DNA of 64,000 bases. Source: Streptococcus mitis (GTDB lineage: Bacteria; Bacillota; Bacilli; Lactobacillales; Streptococcaceae). Shown piece after piece: positions 1 to 9,093 of the stretch. Numbering within the stretch: position 1 is the stretch's first letter; each line of letters begins with the position of its first letter. A program made the translations under genes and the position numbers. Under the pieces are notes generated by a model. The model was not told where the DNA came from, did not search any database, and saw only the letters and a list, made by a program, of their open reading frames with translations. Location: positions 186,001 through 250,000 of the forward strand of contig NZ_CAMHZQ010000001.1 of the NCBI RefSeq assembly GCF_946190275.1, read 5' to 3'.

Positions 1-55
1 TGCCATTCTTAAAAAGTACAATGATATTTTTACAGATATCCAATCTAAAAAATAA
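1..55 (+). CDS. 3' end of an iron-type ABC solute-binding protein (partial)
   Basis: Only the last 17 codons are inside the window. They read in frame from position 2 and end KKYNDIFTDIQSKK before TAA at 53-55. The end of the complete binding protein at 218-1264 is KKYNEVFTDIQSKQ, so this is a close paralogue in tandem. Nothing else of the protein can be seen. By similarity it would be an extracellular lipoprotein that delivers iron or a related ligand to an ABC permease. It is separated from the next gene by 162 bases that carry a cre-like site, so the two are probably not simply co-transcribed. Confidence 0.8.
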   Translation, partial: AILKKYNDIFTDIQSKK

Positions 56-160
56 AATTTGACTTTCCAATGATTAACTGTCAAACCCTACTATAAAGTC
101 AAAAAGATTACTTCCGTTTTTGTAGAGAATTTTACTCTAATAGAATAGAATTATCGGTTT

Positions 161-174
161 TAAAAACGCTTACA
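161..174 (+). promoter_or_regulatory. cre-like site (CcpA) before the iron-type ABC operon
   Basis: TAAAAACGCTTACA matches the low-GC Gram-positive cre consensus TGWAARCGYTWNCW at 13 of 14 positions by eye; only the second base differs. It lies 44 bases before the start codon of the binding-protein gene. A clear -35/-10 pair could not be fixed in the 56-217 interval, so activation versus repression cannot be told from position. Function is inferred from the motif alone. Confidence 0.45.
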
Positions 175-217
175 TTGTTTTAAAATAAACTTAAATAACA
201 TAACGGAGGTATCCATC

Positions 218-1264
218 ATGAAAAAGAAATGGATGTATTATGCTGCTTGCGGACTAGCTCTTTTTGGTCTTGCTGCTTGTTCTTCTAATGAATCTGCCGA
301 TGGCGGTTCATCTGATAAAGGAGACGGCGGTTCGCTAGTCGTTTATTCACCAAACTCAGAGGGCTTAATCGGAGCAACTATTCCTGCCTTTGAAGAAAAA
401 TATGGTATCAAAGTAGAACTGATTCAAGCTGGTACTGGAGAACTTTTCAAAAAACTAGAGTCAGAAAAAGAAGCTCCTGTAGCCGATGTCATCTTTGGTG
501 GTTCTTATACGCAATATGCTACCCACGGAGAACTCTTTGAAAACTATACTTCAAAAGAAAATGATAATGTTATCAAAGAATATCAAAACACAACTGGCTA
601 CTCTACTCCTTATACACTGGATGGTAGTGTTTTAATCGTCAATCCTGATTTAACGAAAGGCATGAACATCGAAGGATATAGCGACCTTCTCAAACCTGAA
701 CTAAAAGGAAAAATCGCAACTGCTGACCCAGCAAACTCTTCTAGCGCCTTTGCTCAATTAACAAATATGCTCCAAGCTCAAGGTGGTTACAAAGACGATA
801 AAGCTTGGTCTTATGTAAAAGATCTCTTCACACTTATTGATGGTAAAATCGGTTCAAGCTCATCTGGTGTCTATAAAGCAGTCGCTGACGGAGAAATGGC
901 TGTTGGTCTCTCTTATGAAGATCCAGCAGTTAAACTCTTAAATGACGGAGCTAACATTAAGGTAGTCTATCCAAAAGAAGGAACCGTCTTCCTACCTGCT
1001 AGTGCTGCTATCGTTAAAAAAGCGAAAAATATGGAAAATGCCAAGAAATTTATCGATTTTATTATCTCTCAAGAAGTACAAGATACACTTGGTACAACCA
1101 CTACTAACCGTCCTGTTCGTAAAAATGCTAAAACAAGCGAAAATATGAAACCAATTGACAAAATCAAAACACTCACTGAAGATTATGATTATGTCATCAA
1201 GAATAAATCAGATATCGTTAAGAAATACAACGAAGTCTTTACAGATATCCAATCTAAACAGTAA
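218..1264 (+). CDS. Iron-type ABC transporter solute-binding lipoprotein
   Basis: This is a 348-residue extracellular binding protein of the Fbp/AfuA/FutA group (periplasmic-binding-protein type 2 fold). The N-terminus is a lipoprotein signal: KKK, a hydrophobic core, and lipobox LAAC with the lipidated Cys at residue 21. It is followed by a short Ser/Gly/Asp linker. A good ribosome-binding site, GGAGG, precedes the ATG. It is the first gene of a three-gene transporter, 12 bases ahead of the ATPase gene. The locus matches the pneumococcal Pit iron-uptake system in order and neighbours. The ligand (ferric iron, or a sugar phosphate as in some AfuA relatives) is not proven by sequence. A paralogue ends at position 55. 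Confidence 0.88.
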   Translation: MKKKWMYYAACGLALFGLAACSSNESADGGSSDKGDGGSLVVYSPNSEGLIGATIPAFEEKYGIKVELIQAGTGELFKKLESEKEAPVADVIFGGSYTQYATHGELFENYTSKENDNVIKEYQNTTGYSTPYTLDGSVLIVNPDLTKGMNIEGYSDLLKPELKGKIATADPANSSSAFAQLTNMLQAQGGYKDDKAWSYVKDLFTLIDGKIGSSSSGVYKAVADGEMAVGLSYEDPAVKLLNDGANIKVVYPKEGTVFLPASAAIVKKAKNMENAKKFIDFIISQEVQDTLGTTTTNRPVRKNAKTSENMKPIDKIKTLTEDYDYVIKNKSDIVKKYNEVFTDIQSKQ

Positions 1265-1276
1265 AAGAGGTTCACT

Positions 1277-2368
1277 ATGAGTGAGATCAAAATTATTAAC
1301 GCCAAAAAAATCTACCACGATGTCCCTGTTATTGAGAATTTGAACATTACAATTCCAAAAGGAAGTCTCTTTACCCTTCTTGGGCCTTCAGGTTGTGGGA
1401 AAACGACTCTTCTTCGTATGATTGCAGGTTTCAACAGTATCGAAGGCGGAGAATTTTACTTTGATGATACAAAAATCAATAATATGGAACCCAGCAAACG
1501 CAATATCGGGATGGTTTTCCAAAACTACGCTATTTTCCCACATTTGACTGTCCGAGATAATGTCGCTTTTGGTCTCAAGCAAAAGAAGGTTCCAAAAGAA
1601 GAATTGGTCCAACAAACCAACAAGTATCTCGAACTCATGCAAATTGCTCAATATGCGGATCGCAAGCCCGATAAACTCAGTGGTGGACAACAACAACGTG
1701 TCGCCTTGGCACGCGCCTTAGCTGTTAATCCAAGTGTTCTCCTCATGGACGAGCCACTTAGTAACCTAGATGCCAAACTTCGCTTGGATATGCGTCAAGC
1801 CATTCGAGAAATCCAACACGAAGTGGGAATTACAACCGTTTATGTAACCCACGACCAAGAAGAAGCCATGGCTATTTCAGATCAAATTGCTGTTATGAAA
1901 GACGGAGTCATCCAACAAATCGGCCGACCAAAAGAACTCTATCATAAACCAGCTAATGAGTTTGTAGCAACCTTTATCGGACGCACAAATATTATCCCTG
2001 CCACTCTTGAAAAACGGAGCGACGGCGCTTATATCGTCTTTTCAGATGGCTATGCCCTTCGAATGTCAGCCCTTGATCAGGCTGAAGCACAAGCTATTCA
2101 TGTAAGTATTCGTCCTGAAGAATTCATTAAAGATGAATCTGGAGATATTGAAGGAACTATTAGCGATAGCGTCTATCTTGGACTAAATACGGAGTATTTC
2201 ATTGAAACAGGATTTGCCTCAAAAATTCAAGTTAGCGAAGAATCAACTTTTGAAGAAGATCTACAAAAAGGCGATCGTATTCGTCTACGAATCAATACTC
2301 AAAAATTAAACGTCTTTTCTGCAGATGGTTCCCAAAACCTGATAAAAGGAGTCAACCATGGAACGTAA
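1277..2368 (+). CDS. Iron-type ABC transporter ATP-binding protein
   Basis: This 363-residue ATPase energises uptake of the ligand carried by the preceding lipoprotein. Walker [10 protein letters not shown] is at residues 36-44. The Q-loop (FQNYAIFPH), signature LSGGQQQR, Walker B with [14 protein letters not shown] and the switch His in YVTHDQEEA are all intact. About 120 residues follow the nucleotide-binding domain, the size of a C-terminal TOBE-type regulatory domain found in the PotA/FbpC/MalK group. The gene starts 12 bases after the binding-protein stop with an AGAGG site, and its end overlaps the permease start by 11 bases. That indicates a tightly coupled operon. The closest functional class is iron(III)/AfuC-type, inferred from the neighbours. 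Confidence 0.9.
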   Translation: MSEIKIINAKKIYHDVPVIENLNITIPKGSLFTLLGPSGCGKTTLLRMIAGFNSIEGGEFYFDDTKINNMEPSKRNIGMVFQNYAIFPHLTVRDNVAFGLKQKKVPKEELVQQTNKYLELMQIAQYADRKPDKLSGGQQQRVALARALAVNPSVLLMDEPLSNLDAKLRLDMRQAIREIQHEVGITTVYVTHDQEEAMAISDQIAVMKDGVIQQIGRPKELYHKPANEFVATFIGRTNIIPATLEKRSDGAYIVFSDGYALRMSALDQAEAQAIHVSIRPEEFIKDESGDIEGTISDSVYLGLNTEYFIETGFASKIQVSEESTFEEDLQKGDRIRLRINTQKLNVFSADGSQNLIKGVNHGT

Positions 2369-4016
2369 AAAACTAAATATTTGGACAGCCTCCTCTTTCT
2401 TCATCTTTCTTACCTATCTTGTCTTTCTCGTTTATCCTATCGTTACCGTGCTCAAGCAAGCACTCATACATGAAGGACAATTCTCACTAGCTAATTTTGT
2501 CACTTTCTTTAGTAAAGCCTACTACTCTGAGACACTAATCAACAGTTTCAAGGTTTCCATTACCGCTACTGTCACTTCCTTAGTTGTAGGAACCCTATTA
2601 GCTTATCTCTTTTCCATGTATGACTTCAAGGGAAAGAAATTTCTACAAATATTAATTATCATTGCTTCCATGTCAGCTCCTTTCGTGGGAGCCTACTCCT
2701 GGATTCTCTTGCTGGGACGAAATGGGGTCATTACTAAATTCCTGACAAATACCCTTCATCTTCCAGCTATTGATATTTATGGATTCAAAGGAATTGTACT
2801 TGTCTTTACACTGCAACTATTCCCACTGGTATTTCTATACGTTGCTGGGACAATGAAAAGTATTGACAATTCTCTACTTGAAGCCGCTGAAAGCATGGGT
2901 TCCTTCGGATTTAAGCGTATCGTAACGGTTGTTTTACCTCTTCTAGTTCCAACCTTACTGGCTGCTGCCCTGCTTGTATTTATGAGAGCATTCTCAGACT
3001 TTGGAACACCGATGTTAATTGGTGAAGGATATCGGACTTTCCCTGTCCTGATTTATACCCAATTCATTAGCGAGGTTGGAGGAAATTCTGCTTTTGCATC
3101 TGCTTTAGCAATTATGGCGATTATCATTGCCTTGGCGATTTTCCTTATCCAAAAATACATTTCAAATCGCTACAGTTTCAGCATGAATTCGCTCCATCCA
3201 ATTGAGCCTAAAAAAACTACAAAAGGAAAAATGGCTGCCATTTATGCAACAGTCTACGGAATTATCTTGTTCTCTGTTCTACCTCAAGTCTACTTGATTT
3301 ATACTTCTTTCCTAAAAACATCAGGTATGGTATTTGTCAAAGGCTATTCTCTAAACAGTTACAAGGTAGCTTTCAATCGTATGGGATCTGCTATTTTCAA
3401 TACCATTCGTATCCCTTTGATTGCCTTAGTTCTAGTTGTCCTATTCGCAACATTTATCTCCTACCTAGCCGTTAGAAAACGGAATTTGTTTACAAACTTA
3501 ATTGACAGCCTCAGTATGGTCCCTTATATTGTACCAGGAACCGTTCTAGGGATTGCCTTCATTTCTTCCTTCAATACTGGCCTATTTGGAAGTGGATTTC
3601 TTATGATTACAGGGACAGCTTTCATCTTGATCATGTCCCTATCTGTCAGAAGATTGCCTTATACTATTCGCTCATCTGTTGCTAGCTTGCAACAAATAGC
3701 ACCAAGTATTGAAGAAGCCGCTGAGAGCTTAGGAAGTAGTCGTCTCAATACCTTTGCTAAGATTACAACTCCAATGATGCTATCTGGTATTATTTCTGGA
3801 GCCATCCTATCTTGGGTCACAATGATTTCAGAACTCTCTACTTCTATCCTCCTCTACAATGTCAAAACAAGAACAATGACTGTAGCTATTTATACAGAGG
3901 TTCTCAGAGGGAATTACGGTGTAGCCGCAGCCTTGTCAACTATCCTGACTGTTCTAACAGTAGGTTCCTTGCTCTTGTTTATGAAAATCTCTAAAAGCAA
4001 TAGCATTACACTTTAG
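2358..4016 (+). CDS. Iron-type ABC transporter permease, two fused transmembrane halves
   Basis: This is a 552-residue polytopic membrane protein with two binding-protein-dependent transport domains fused in one chain, as in FbpB/AfuB. Each half carries an EAA-type loop that docks the ATPase: one at LLEAAESMGS in the first half and one at IEEAAESLGS in the second. About a dozen hydrophobic segments are visible. The start overlaps the ATPase gene by 11 bases (AGGAGT precedes the ATG). A strong terminator follows the stop by 15 bases and closes the operon. Because the permease is a fusion, one gene is enough to form the channel with an ATPase dimer. Confidence 0.9.
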   Translation: MERKKLNIWTASSFFIFLTYLVFLVYPIVTVLKQALIHEGQFSLANFVTFFSKAYYSETLINSFKVSITATVTSLVVGTLLAYLFSMYDFKGKKFLQILIIIASMSAPFVGAYSWILLLGRNGVITKFLTNTLHLPAIDIYGFKGIVLVFTLQLFPLVFLYVAGTMKSIDNSLLEAAESMGSFGFKRIVTVVLPLLVPTLLAAALLVFMRAFSDFGTPMLIGEGYRTFPVLIYTQFISEVGGNSAFASALAIMAIIIALAIFLIQKYISNRYSFSMNSLHPIEPKKTTKGKMAAIYATVYGIILFSVLPQVYLIYTSFLKTSGMVFVKGYSLNSYKVAFNRMGSAIFNTIRIPLIALVLVVLFATFISYLAVRKRNLFTNLIDSLSMVPYIVPGTVLGIAFISSFNTGLFGSGFLMITGTAFILIMSLSVRRLPYTIRSSVASLQQIAPSIEEAAESLGSSRLNTFAKITTPMMLSGIISGAILSWVTMISELSTSILLYNVKTRTMTVAIYTEVLRGNYGVAAALSTILTVLTVGSLLLFMKISKSNSITL

Positions 4017-4030
4017 TTTTCCCCATCAAA

Positions 4031-4065
4031 AACAGCCGAAAGGATTACCCTCGGCTGTTTTTTCT
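4031..4065 (+). terminator. Intrinsic terminator of the iron-type ABC operon
   Basis: A perfect 9-bp stem, AACAGCCGA paired with TCGGCTGTT, is followed by TTTTTC. It lies 14 bases after the permease stop codon. Confidence 0.9.
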
Positions 4066-4118
4066 TATCTTGATATTCTTATCAAATTCCTAGCTCATGG
4101 CAAGCAAGTCTAGACTGA

Positions 4119-4811
4119 TTAAATAGAGGCTTCTTCCATCTTCTCCCGTCCTAGTTCTCGGTAACTACGGTCGCCGACAATTTCTACGCTAAACTGGCCG
4201 TCCTCATATTCAAGGATCGTCACGCTACCATTATCTAGACCATGCGGATGCATGCCATTAATCAGATAAACAATGGTTCCAATGGTCATTCCGTGGCTCA
4301 CGACAAGAGCATTGCCCCCACCTTGTTCTTCCATTTCTTTGGCAATTGCTTCAAAACCTTCCTTGATTCGGCCACTGAGTTTTTCCCAGCCTTCAGCCCA
4401 ACCAGCTGTATCAACCTCTACCAAGCCCTCAGCCAGTTCAGCATAAGACAATTGGTGAACATGGTCCACATTAAAGATGCGAGGAATAATGCCCATGAAA
4501 AGATCACCATCGTAGGCTCCATCAAAACTACCGAAACACCATTCTCTGATACGCTTGTCCATGCGGTAAGGGATTTTCCCCTGCAAGCCAAGTTCATCAA
4601 GGATAATCCCCATGGTCTGAATGGTGCGCCCAGAATCACTCGAATAAGCGCGCTCAAACTGTAGACCAGATTCTCGCAAACCGATTCCTAATTCTTGAAT
4701 ACCTCGTTCACCTTCAGCTGTTAAGGGAGTATCGCTCCAACCTTGCGCGCGACCAATCGTGTTAAACATGGTCTTGCCATGACGTACCAAATACAATCGT
4801 ACTTTTACCAT
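4119..4811 (-). CDS. Histidine phosphatase family (phosphoglycerate mutase-like) protein
   Basis: This 230-residue protein belongs to the histidine phosphatase superfamily. The N-terminal catalytic motif is LVRHGKT (the phospho-accepting His), and a second catalytic His lies in VVSHGMTIG near the C-terminus. The size and the insert between them fit the cofactor-dependent phosphoglycerate-mutase-like phosphatases of streptococci rather than the glycolytic enzyme. No signal peptide is seen, so it should be cytosolic. The ATG at 4811 has GGAGG close upstream; a longer reading to 4868 would cross the promoter. The substrate is unknown. In pneumococcus the equivalent gene lies beside the Pit iron operon, but here it is convergent with it. 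Confidence 0.8.
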   Translation of the reverse strand: MVKVRLYLVRHGKTMFNTIGRAQGWSDTPLTAEGERGIQELGIGLRESGLQFERAYSSDSGRTIQTMGIILDELGLQGKIPYRMDKRIREWCFGSFDGAYDGDLFMGIIPRIFNVDHVHQLSYAELAEGLVEVDTAGWAEGWEKLSGRIKEGFEAIAKEMEEQGGGNALVVSHGMTIGTIVYLINGMHPHGLDNGSVTILEYEDGQFSVEIVGDRSYRELGREKMEEASI

Positions 4812-4833
4812 TTTCCGTCCTCCGTTTGCTTCT

Positions 4834-4839
4834 ATTATA
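4834..4839 (-). promoter_or_regulatory. Extended -10 promoter of the phosphatase gene
   Basis: The minus strand reads ATGTTATAAT, a TGnTATAAT extended -10, 22 bases before the ATG at 4811. No convincing -35 was found, which is usual with extended -10 promoters in streptococci. Confidence 0.55.
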
Positions 4840-4851
4840 ACATGGATGATA

Positions 4852-4885
4852 AAACAAAAGCCACCCATACAGGCGACTTTTGCAG
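4852..4885 (-). terminator. Putative terminator downstream of the DUF711 operon
   Basis: On the minus strand CAAAAGTCGCC pairs with GGGTGGCTTTTG (with G-U pairs) and is followed by TTTTATC. It is about 170 bases after the DUF711 stop and just before the phosphatase promoter, so it separates the two units. Confidence 0.55.
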
Positions 4886-4904
4886 GAGATTATTATGAAA
4901 AAGT

Positions 4905-5040
4905 TTAGGAGTTCTATTAAATAAAGATATTAGATGAAAATCAAATTCAAACTAAATCAGTGTTATCTGTTTCAAATAATATTAGGAGGTCTTTATTTAA
5001 TGATTATAGTATACACAGCTAACCTTAAATAGAACTTAAA
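4905..5040. repeat. AT-rich MITE-like sequence with nested inverted repeats
   Basis: Terminal segments AGTTCTATTAAATA and (on the other strand) AGTTCTATTTAAGG face each other about 130 bases apart. Inside them TTAAATAAAGA faces TCTTTATTTAA. The interior also has a BOX-like phrase, GATGAAAATCAAATTCAAAC. No gene is supported here. It could be a decayed small mobile repeat. I could not assign it to RUP, BOX or SPRITE by eye. Confidence 0.35.
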
Positions 5041-5055
5041 ATTTCTCTTATTTTC

Positions 5056-6393
5056 TTAATTTTTAAAACTATGAATTGGTGCTGGGATTTGTCCTCCACG
5101 AGAGATGAAATCAACAGATGAAGCTCCATTAACCTTCATAACAGGTGCAGTACCTAATAGGCCACCAAATTCAATCATATCGCCCTCTTTTCCTTTGGGA
5201 ATGATACGAACAGCTGTTGTTTTCATGTTAATAACACCAATTGCAGCTTCATCCGCAATCATAGCCGCAATGGTTTCAGCTGGTGTATCCTCAGGAATGG
5301 CAATCATATCCAAACCAACGGAACAGATAGCCGTCATAGCTTCTAGTTTTTCCAAATTAAGAGAGCCATTTTGCACTGCAGCAATCATCCCCTCATCCTC
5401 GGAAACAGGAATAAAGGCACCAGACAAACCACCGACTTGGTTGCAGGCCATAACTCCACCCTTCTTAACTTGGTCGTTCAAGAGTGCCAAGGCAGCCGTC
5501 GTCCCGTGTGTTCCAACTGTCTCTAGCCCCATTTCCTCAAGGACACGTGCCACAGAATCTCCAACCGCAGGAGTTGGCGCCAAACTCAAGTCCACAATAC
5601 CAAACTCCACACCCAGTCTCTCACTGGCCATTTGACCAACCAATTGACCGATACGAGTGATTTTAAAGGCAGTTTTCTTAACTGTTTCGGCGACTACATC
5701 AAAGCTCTGTCCACGAACTTTTTCCAAGGCACGTTTCACCACACCAGGACCGGAAACTCCGACATTGATGATAACATCTGCCTCCCCAACACCATGGAAG
5801 GCACCCGCCATAAATGGATTGTCCTCAACAGCATTAGCGAATACAACCAACTTGGCCGCTCCCATATCTGATAGATTAGCCGTTTCCTTGATAACTCGTC
5901 CCATATCTGCGACAGCTGTCATATTAATACCAGACTTGGTTGAGCCGATATTGACTGACGAGCAGACCTTGTCCGTTTCAGCCAACGCGCGAGGAATAGA
6001 ATTGATGAGAATCTCATCTCCCTTTTGATAACCTTTTTGTACCAAGGCAGAGAAACCACCAATAAAGTCCACTCCAATCTCTTTCGCAGCCTTATCAAGC
6101 GCTTTTGCCAGAACCACGTAGTCCGTCGCATCGGTCGCTGCTCCAATCAGAGAAATAGGAGTCACCGATACACGCTTATTAACGATAGGAATTCCCAACT
6201 CAGCTGCAATTTCATCGCCAACAGCCACTAAATTAGCTGCCTTGGTCGTAATCTTTTGATAAATTTTCTCCGCAGCACGATTGATATCTGGATCAATACA
6301 GTCTAATAGGGAAATCCCCATGGTAATAGTTCTGATATCGAAGTTTTGCTCCTCAATCATGGCAATGGTTTCAGTAACTTGTCTAATATCCAT
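5056..6393 (-). CDS. DUF711 / PFL-family protein
   Basis: This 445-residue protein belongs to the DUF711 family, which shares the glycyl-radical-enzyme barrel fold but whose reaction is not established. Visible signatures include Gly-rich segments such as [21 protein letters not shown] and repeated [13 protein letters not shown] turns. It has no signal peptide or membrane segment. The ATG at 6393 is chosen because AGGAGG sits five bases upstream; a GTG two codons earlier overlaps that site. Nine bases separate it from the ACT-domain gene, the usual partner in streptococci and other Firmicutes. The pair likely forms an enzyme with an amino-acid-binding regulator. I do not assign a substrate. 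Confidence 0.85.
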   Translation of the reverse strand: MDIRQVTETIAMIEEQNFDIRTITMGISLLDCIDPDINRAAEKIYQKITTKAANLVAVGDEIAAELGIPIVNKRVSVTPISLIGAATDATDYVVLAKALDKAAKEIGVDFIGGFSALVQKGYQKGDEILINSIPRALAETDKVCSSVNIGSTKSGINMTAVADMGRVIKETANLSDMGAAKLVVFANAVEDNPFMAGAFHGVGEADVIINVGVSGPGVVKRALEKVRGQSFDVVAETVKKTAFKITRIGQLVGQMASERLGVEFGIVDLSLAPTPAVGDSVARVLEEMGLETVGTHGTTAALALLNDQVKKGGVMACNQVGGLSGAFIPVSEDEGMIAAVQNGSLNLEKLEAMTAICSVGLDMIAIPEDTPAETIAAMIADEAAIGVINMKTTAVRIIPKGKEGDMIEFGGLLGTAPVMKVNGASSVDFISRGGQIPAPIHSFKN

Positions 6394-6402
6394 ATGCACC
6401 TC

Positions 6403-6669
6403 CTAGATATTATACATAGCTTCGAAAATCGCTGCACTCTGAATATTGATTTTTACATTCAAAGTTTGCCCAAAAGTTTCAAACTCATTTCGCAGATAAG
6501 TAAAATCCTGCTTTTCATCACTAGATACAACAGCCATCATCGTGAAATATTCATCCAAAACAGTTTGAGAGATATCATCAATATTCAAACCCAATTCTGC
6601 AATTTTACCAGAAACACCTGCAACAATTCCAGATTTATCTTTACCAACAACAGTTATAATCGCTTTCAT
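6403..6669 (-). CDS. ACT domain-containing protein (GcvR-like)
   Basis: This 88-residue protein is a single ACT domain, a small ligand-binding fold that senses amino acids or related metabolites. It starts MKAIITVVGKDKSGIVAGVS, a typical ACT strand-turn-helix with the Asp-x-x-Gly turn. The ATG at 6669 is preceded by TTGGAG. An upstream in-frame extension to 6762 crosses the promoter and is not credible. It is the first gene of a two-gene operon with DUF711, with nine bases between them. The genetic coupling suggests it regulates or stabilises that protein. The ligand is unknown. Confidence 0.88.
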   Translation of the reverse strand: MKAIITVVGKDKSGIVAGVSGKIAELGLNIDDISQTVLDEYFTMMAVVSSDEKQDFTYLRNEFETFGQTLNVKINIQSAAIFEAMYNI

Positions 6670-6731
6670 AAGCAAACTCCAATTCTTCTTAAAATAGGAA
6701 ACCTGAACATTCAGCAGATTTCTTCTTAAAT

Positions 6732-6762
6732 AGTATAGCATAATTCTAACTAAAATACTCAA
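6732..6762 (-). promoter_or_regulatory. Promoter of the ACT-DUF711 operon
   Basis: Minus strand: -35-like TTGAGT at 6757-6762, a 19-base spacer, then TATGCTATACT with -10 TATACT at 6732-6737 and an extended TG. The long spacer is offset by the extended -10. The -35 touches the terminator of the ribosomal operon. Confidence 0.6.
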
Positions 6763-6817
6763 AAACGCCTGCTTACGAAGTTGTTCTTAAGAAAAAAACA
6801 ATTTCGTAAACAAGCGT
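6762..6817 (-). terminator. Terminator of the S10-spc-alpha superoperon
   Basis: On the minus strand a long imperfect stem pairs CGCTTGTTTACGAA... with ...TTCGTAAGCAGGCG and is followed by TTTTTGAG. It is about 120 bases after rplQ. The preceding 6846-6869 hairpin has no U-run, so this is the likelier stop point. Confidence 0.7.
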
Positions 6818-6845
6818 CTACTATCCCAACTTATGATGAGTGTTC

Positions 6846-6869
6846 CCGCTAGGACCAAAATCCTAGCGG
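6846..6869 (-). other. Perfect hairpin in the 3' region after rplQ
   Basis: CCGCTAGGA and TCCTAGCGG form a perfect 9-bp stem with a 6-base loop. There is no U-run, so it looks more like an mRNA-end protecting or processing structure than a terminator. Confidence 0.5.
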
Positions 6870-6933
6870 TAGACCAGAGCTAGACTAAGAGCACAAGACT
6901 CCATCATCATAACACTCAACAAAATTGATGATT

Positions 6934-7320
6934 TTATACTAATTCGATGATCGCCATTGGCGCTGCATCACCACGACGTGGTTCAGTTTTAAGGATACGA
7001 GTGTATCCACCGTTACGTTCAGCATAACGAGGTGCGATTTCTGAGAACAATTTTTGAAGTGCTGTAGTAGAAGTGTACTTATCAGTTGCTTCATCATAGT
7101 TTTCAGATGCGATTTCATTACGTACGAAAGCAGCTGCTTGACGACGTGCATGCAAATCACCACGTTTACCTAGAGTAATCATTTTTTCAACAGTTTTACG
7201 GATTTCTTTAGCACGAGCTTCAGTTGTCACGATTGATTCGTTGATCAAAAGGTCAGTTGTCAAATCGCGAAGCATTGCTTTACGTTGTGAGCTAGTGCGT
7301 CCTAGTTTACGGTAAGCCAT
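6934..7320 (-). CDS. rplQ: 50S ribosomal protein L17
   Basis: L17 sits near the polypeptide exit tunnel on the large subunit. The 128-residue chain begins [20 protein letters not shown], the standard bacterial L17 start. It is full length and basic, with GGAGG before the ATG. It is the last gene of the alpha section, 11 bases after rpoA, which is the usual order rpsM-rpsK-rpoA-rplQ. Hairpins follow, and the operon appears to end about 120 bases downstream. Confidence 0.97.
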   Translation of the reverse strand: MAYRKLGRTSSQRKAMLRDLTTDLLINESIVTTEARAKEIRKTVEKMITLGKRGDLHARRQAAAFVRNEIASENYDEATDKYTSTTALQKLFSEIAPRYAERNGGYTRILKTEPRRGDAAPMAIIELV

Positions 7321-7331
7321 GTATTCCTCCT

Positions 7332-8267
7332 TTATTTATCTTTTAATCCAAGACCCAAATCAATGAGTTTGAGTTTCACTTCTTCCAAACTCTTGCGTCC
7401 AAGATTTCGTACTTTCATCATCTCTGCTTCAGATTTTTCTGTCAAATCATGCACAGTATTGATACCGGCACGTTTCAAACAGTTGTATGAACGCACAGAC
7501 AAGTCCAGTTCCTCAATCGTACGATCCAAAATACGGTCGTCAGATTCAGTATCAGCTTCTTTCATCACTTCAGTTGACTTAGCAATCTCAGTAAGATTTG
7601 TAAACAAATCAAGATGTTCTGTCAAAATACGTGCTGAAAGCCCTAAAGCATCTTCTGGAATAATTGTTCCATTTGTCAAGATTTCAAGGGTTAATTTGTC
7701 AAATCCATCATTGCTACCTACACGAGCAGGTTCCACTTGATAGTTGACTTTTGTAACTGGTGTATAAATAGAATCTACAGCAAGTGTTCCAACTGGTGCA
7801 TTATCCTTTTTATTTTCATCAGCAGGTACATATCCACGACCACTGTTAACAGTCATAGTCGCTTTTAGAGAAGAACCTTCACCGATTGTAAAGAGATAAT
7901 GATCTGGATTTACAATTTCAATATCGCTATCTGTCAAAATGTCACCAGCTGTTACTTCAGCAGGACCTTCAACATCCAGTTCGATGATTTTTTCGTCTTC
8001 AACGTACGATTTCACTGCAATTCCTTTAATGTTCAGAATGATTTGCATCACGTCTTCACGAACACCTGGAACTGTGTCAAACTCATGTAACACACCATCA
8101 ATGTTGATAGATGTCACAGCTGCTCCTGGTAGAGAAGCTAGAAGTACACGACGAAGAGAGTTACCAAGAGTTGTACCGTAGCCACGTTCAAGTGGTTCGA
8201 TTACAAACTTGCCATAATCTTTATTTTCATCAATTTTTGTTATATTTGGTTTTTCAAACTCGATCAT
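7332..8267 (-). CDS. rpoA: DNA-directed RNA polymerase alpha subunit
   Basis: The 311-residue alpha subunit forms the dimer that nucleates core RNA polymerase. The N-terminal assembly domain (to about residue 230) shows [20 protein letters not shown] linker rich in acidic residues follows. The C-terminal domain, which contacts UP elements and activators, contains [14 protein letters not shown] and [16 protein letters not shown]. Length and both domains are intact. It lies between rpsK (42 bases) and rplQ (11 bases), so it is co-expressed with ribosomal proteins as in other Firmicutes. Confidence 0.98.
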
Positions 8268-8309
8268 TTAGTTACTCCCTCTTAAACGAAAAGCAGTGTA
8301 ATGCGATGA

Positions 8310-8693
8310 TTATACACGGCGACGTTTTGGAGGACGAGCACCATTGTGTGGCACTGGAGTCACATCACGAATTGCTGTTACTTCAAGACCAGCGGCAGCA
8401 AGCGCACGAATAGCTGACTCACGACCAGAACCTGGACCTTTTACAGTAACTTCAACTGATTTAAGACCGTGTTCTTGTGCAGATTTAGCAGCAGCTTCAG
8501 AAGCCATTTGAGCAGCGAATGGTGTAGATTTACGAGAACCTTTGAAACCAAGAGCACCAGCTGATGACCAAGCAATTGCATTACCATGCACATCAGTAAT
8601 CATAACAATAGTGTTATTAAATGTAGCGTGAATATGAGCAATACCAGATTCGATATTCTTTTTCACACGACGTTTACGTGTTGGTTTAGCCAA
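8310..8693 (-). CDS. rpsK: 30S ribosomal protein S11
   Basis: S11 is a platform protein of the small subunit close to the mRNA exit and the 3' end of 16S rRNA. The 127-residue sequence has the family phrase [25 protein letters not shown] split across its core and the conserved basic C-terminus [13 protein letters not shown]. It starts 17 bases after rpsM with an AGGAGGT site. Nothing is unusual in length or composition. Confidence 0.98.
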
Positions 8694-8710
8694 GACTTTT
8701 ACCTCCTATA

Positions 8711-9076
8711 TTATTTTTTCTTACCAGCAATCGCAACAGCTTTACCTTTACGAGTGCGAGCGTTGTTTTTAGTGTTTTGTCCACGGACAGGAAGTCCACG
8801 ACGGTGACGGATACCACGGTATGAACCGATTTCCATCAAACGTTTGATGTTCAAGTTTACTTCACGACGAAGGTCACCTTCAACTTTGATTGCATCCACT
8901 TCACGACGGATAGCATCTTCTTGATCTGATGTAAGATCACGTACACGAACATCTTCTGAGATTCCAGCAGCAGCCAAAATTTTCTTAGATGTTGCAAGTC
9001 CGATACCATAAACATAAGTCAATGAGATTACTACGCGTTTGTCATTTGGAATGTCAACTCCAGCAATACGAGCCAT
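8711..9076 (-). CDS. rpsM: 30S ribosomal protein S13
   Basis: S13 is in the head of the small subunit and contributes to the bridges with the large subunit and to P-site tRNA contacts. The 121-residue chain starts [19 protein letters not shown] and ends in the basic tail [12 protein letters not shown] that reaches toward tRNA. It contains [11 protein letters not shown], the helix-turn-helix-like segment. It follows rpmJ by 17 bases in the canonical infA-rpmJ-rpsM order. Confidence 0.98.
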
Positions 9077-9093
9077 GTTTTCTCCTTTCTATC

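Noticed and set aside
4895..4924. Tiny ORF MKKFRSSIK after a GGAG
   Set aside because: Only nine codons, lies in the MITE-like AT-rich segment and has no promoter or partner.
5105..6231. Plus-strand ORFs of 68-176 residues across the DUF711 gene
   Set aside because: They are frame shadows; the minus-strand gene has clear family motifs and a good start.
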